A stretch of 60,177 nt of DNA from Chromatiales bacterium (GTDB taxonomy: Bacteria; Pseudomonadota; Gammaproteobacteria; SpSt-1174): the NCBI GenBank assembly GCA_014762505.1, contig JABURS010000029.1, positions 1 through 60,177 on the forward strand, written 5' to 3'. Below the pieces are notes generated by a model. The model had not been told where the DNA came from. It worked only from the letters and a program-made list of their open reading frames with translations, and did no database searches. Shown here one piece after another: positions 59,469 to 60,177 of this stretch (positions are counted from its first letter, which is position 1; every line of letters begins with the position of its first letter). A program made the position numbers and the translations under genes.

Positions 59469-60177
59469 TCAGGGTGTATGGAAACGCGCATCCACGATAA
59501 CCGGGGATACGTCATCACGTCCGACCGGCGTCAGGATGAACTGGAAATCCCGCTGCGTCGGGCCCGTACCAGCCGGGCGTGGCGCAATCACCTGCAGCAG
59601 CAGTCGTGCACTCTTCTCGGGCTCGACCGCGAGCATCTCGATACGACCGGTCTCCAGTTCCGCATCAGGGAGCCCCTGCACCGACACGACGAGATCGAGT
59701 TCACGCGTGGTCTTGTTGTTGGCCTTGAGCTCGTAGGTATTGCGGATGCGCCCATCGGACAGCTGCACATAGAGCGGCTGGCGGATCTGGCTCACGCTGG
59801 CGTCATACGGCGCCTGCGAGGCGATATTCCAGACGAGCATGCCGCTGAGCACGGCCAGCACGATGCCGTAACCGATGGTCTTGAACTTGAGCAGACGTGT
59901 CTTCTTGCCTTCCAGGGCGTGCTCGGAGGTGTAGCGGATCAGTCCGCGCGGCCACTCCATCTTGTCCATGATGCTGTCGCAGGCATCGATACACAGCGCA
60001 CAGTGGATGCACTGGTACTGCATGCCGTTGCGGATATCGATTCCGGCCGGGCAGACCTGTACGCAGTAGCCGCAATCGATGCAGTCACCCACGCCCTTGG
60101 CCTGACGCTCGTCCCGCGTCTTCAGGTCCTTCATCACCTTGGCGCGGCCTGCCGAACCTTCCCCGCGCTGCTCGTCA
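59469..60177 (-). CDS. ccoG: cbb3 oxidase accessory protein CcoG (RdxA/FixG), 5' part outside the window
   Basis: C-terminal about 235 residues of a CcoG polyferredoxin. The frame runs off the window edge (DEQRGEGSAGRAKVMKDLKT). Two cluster motifs follow: GDCIDCGYCVQVCPAGIDIR and CIHCALCIDACDSIMDKMEW. One membrane helix (TIGYGIVLAVLSGMLVWNIA) and the C-terminal beta-sandwich (NTYELKANNKTTRELDLVVS) complete it. CcoG reduces Cu(II) for cbb3 oxidase assembly. It is the first visible gene of ccoG-H-I-S; ccoNOQP would be expected upstream, beyond the window. Confidence 0.95.
   Translation of the reverse strand, partial: DEQRGEGSAGRAKVMKDLKTRDERQAKGVGDCIDCGYCVQVCPAGIDIRNGMQYQCIHCALCIDACDSIMDKMEWPRGLIRYTSEHALEGKKTRLLKFKTIGYGIVLAVLSGMLVWNIASQAPYDASVSQIRQPLYVQLSDGRIRNTYELKANNKTTRELDLVVSVQGLPDAELETGRIEMLAVEPEKSARLLLQVIAPRPAGTGPTQRDFQFILTPVGRDDVSPVIVDARFHTP

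Overview
The window is GC-rich chromosomal DNA from a gammaproteobacterium. This rests on gene order: ftsY-ftsE-ftsX followed by rpoH, rsmD with coaD and a YfhL-type ferredoxin, rpmB-rpmG, and a ccoG-H-I-S cluster for a cbb3-type oxidase. A free-living, respiring relative of the Chromatiales/Ectothiorhodospiraceae would fit, but the sequence does not fix the genus. The left edge is a contig end: bases about 9-78 are a degraded Illumina P5/Nextera adapter, so the first gene is cut and its apparent stop codon is artificial.

1-30.5 kb is mostly housekeeping: an alpha-2-macroglobulin-like protein, helicase HrpA, a PhnD-like binding protein, a zeta-type GST, a DMT transporter behind a possible attenuator, a cupin, a thioredoxin-fold protein, a tandem 93-bp repeat block, UppP, a MidA-type methyltransferase, pteridine/folate genes (two SDR reductases, folK, folB, an MBL hydrolase), rpmB-rpmG, a 375-bp MITE-like element, a fatty-acid desaturase, HyuA, a GldA/F/G-type ABC exporter with a DUF4340 protein, a lipoprotein, a XanB2-type chorismatase and mutM.

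30.5-44.2 kb is the accessory region. It holds BrnT/BrnA, katG with an OxyR-like site, an excisionase-type antitoxin next to a frameshifted and truncated PIN toxin, HicA/HicB, a MOSC protein, and a complete type II-C CRISPR-Cas system. The array has 47 identical 36-bp repeats and 46 spacers. It converges on a cas9-cas1-cas2 operon on the minus strand. Cas9 is compact (1032 aa) with all nuclease residues in place. A tracrRNA of about 110 nt lies divergently upstream of cas9 and has a clear anti-repeat and terminator. A diverged 53-bp direct repeat sits at the break of the PIN gene and again 42 bp before the array.

44.2-60.2 kb returns to core genes: ggt, ferredoxin, coaD, a DUF2799 lipoprotein, rsmD, an active/inactive pair of M16 peptidases, then divergently ftsYEX, a tandem-receiver protein, and rpoH under a CIRCE operator. 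The window ends in the cbb3 oxidase maturation genes ccoS, ccoI, ccoH and ccoG (the last one cut by the window edge), with a 31-residue membrane peptide downstream of ccoS.
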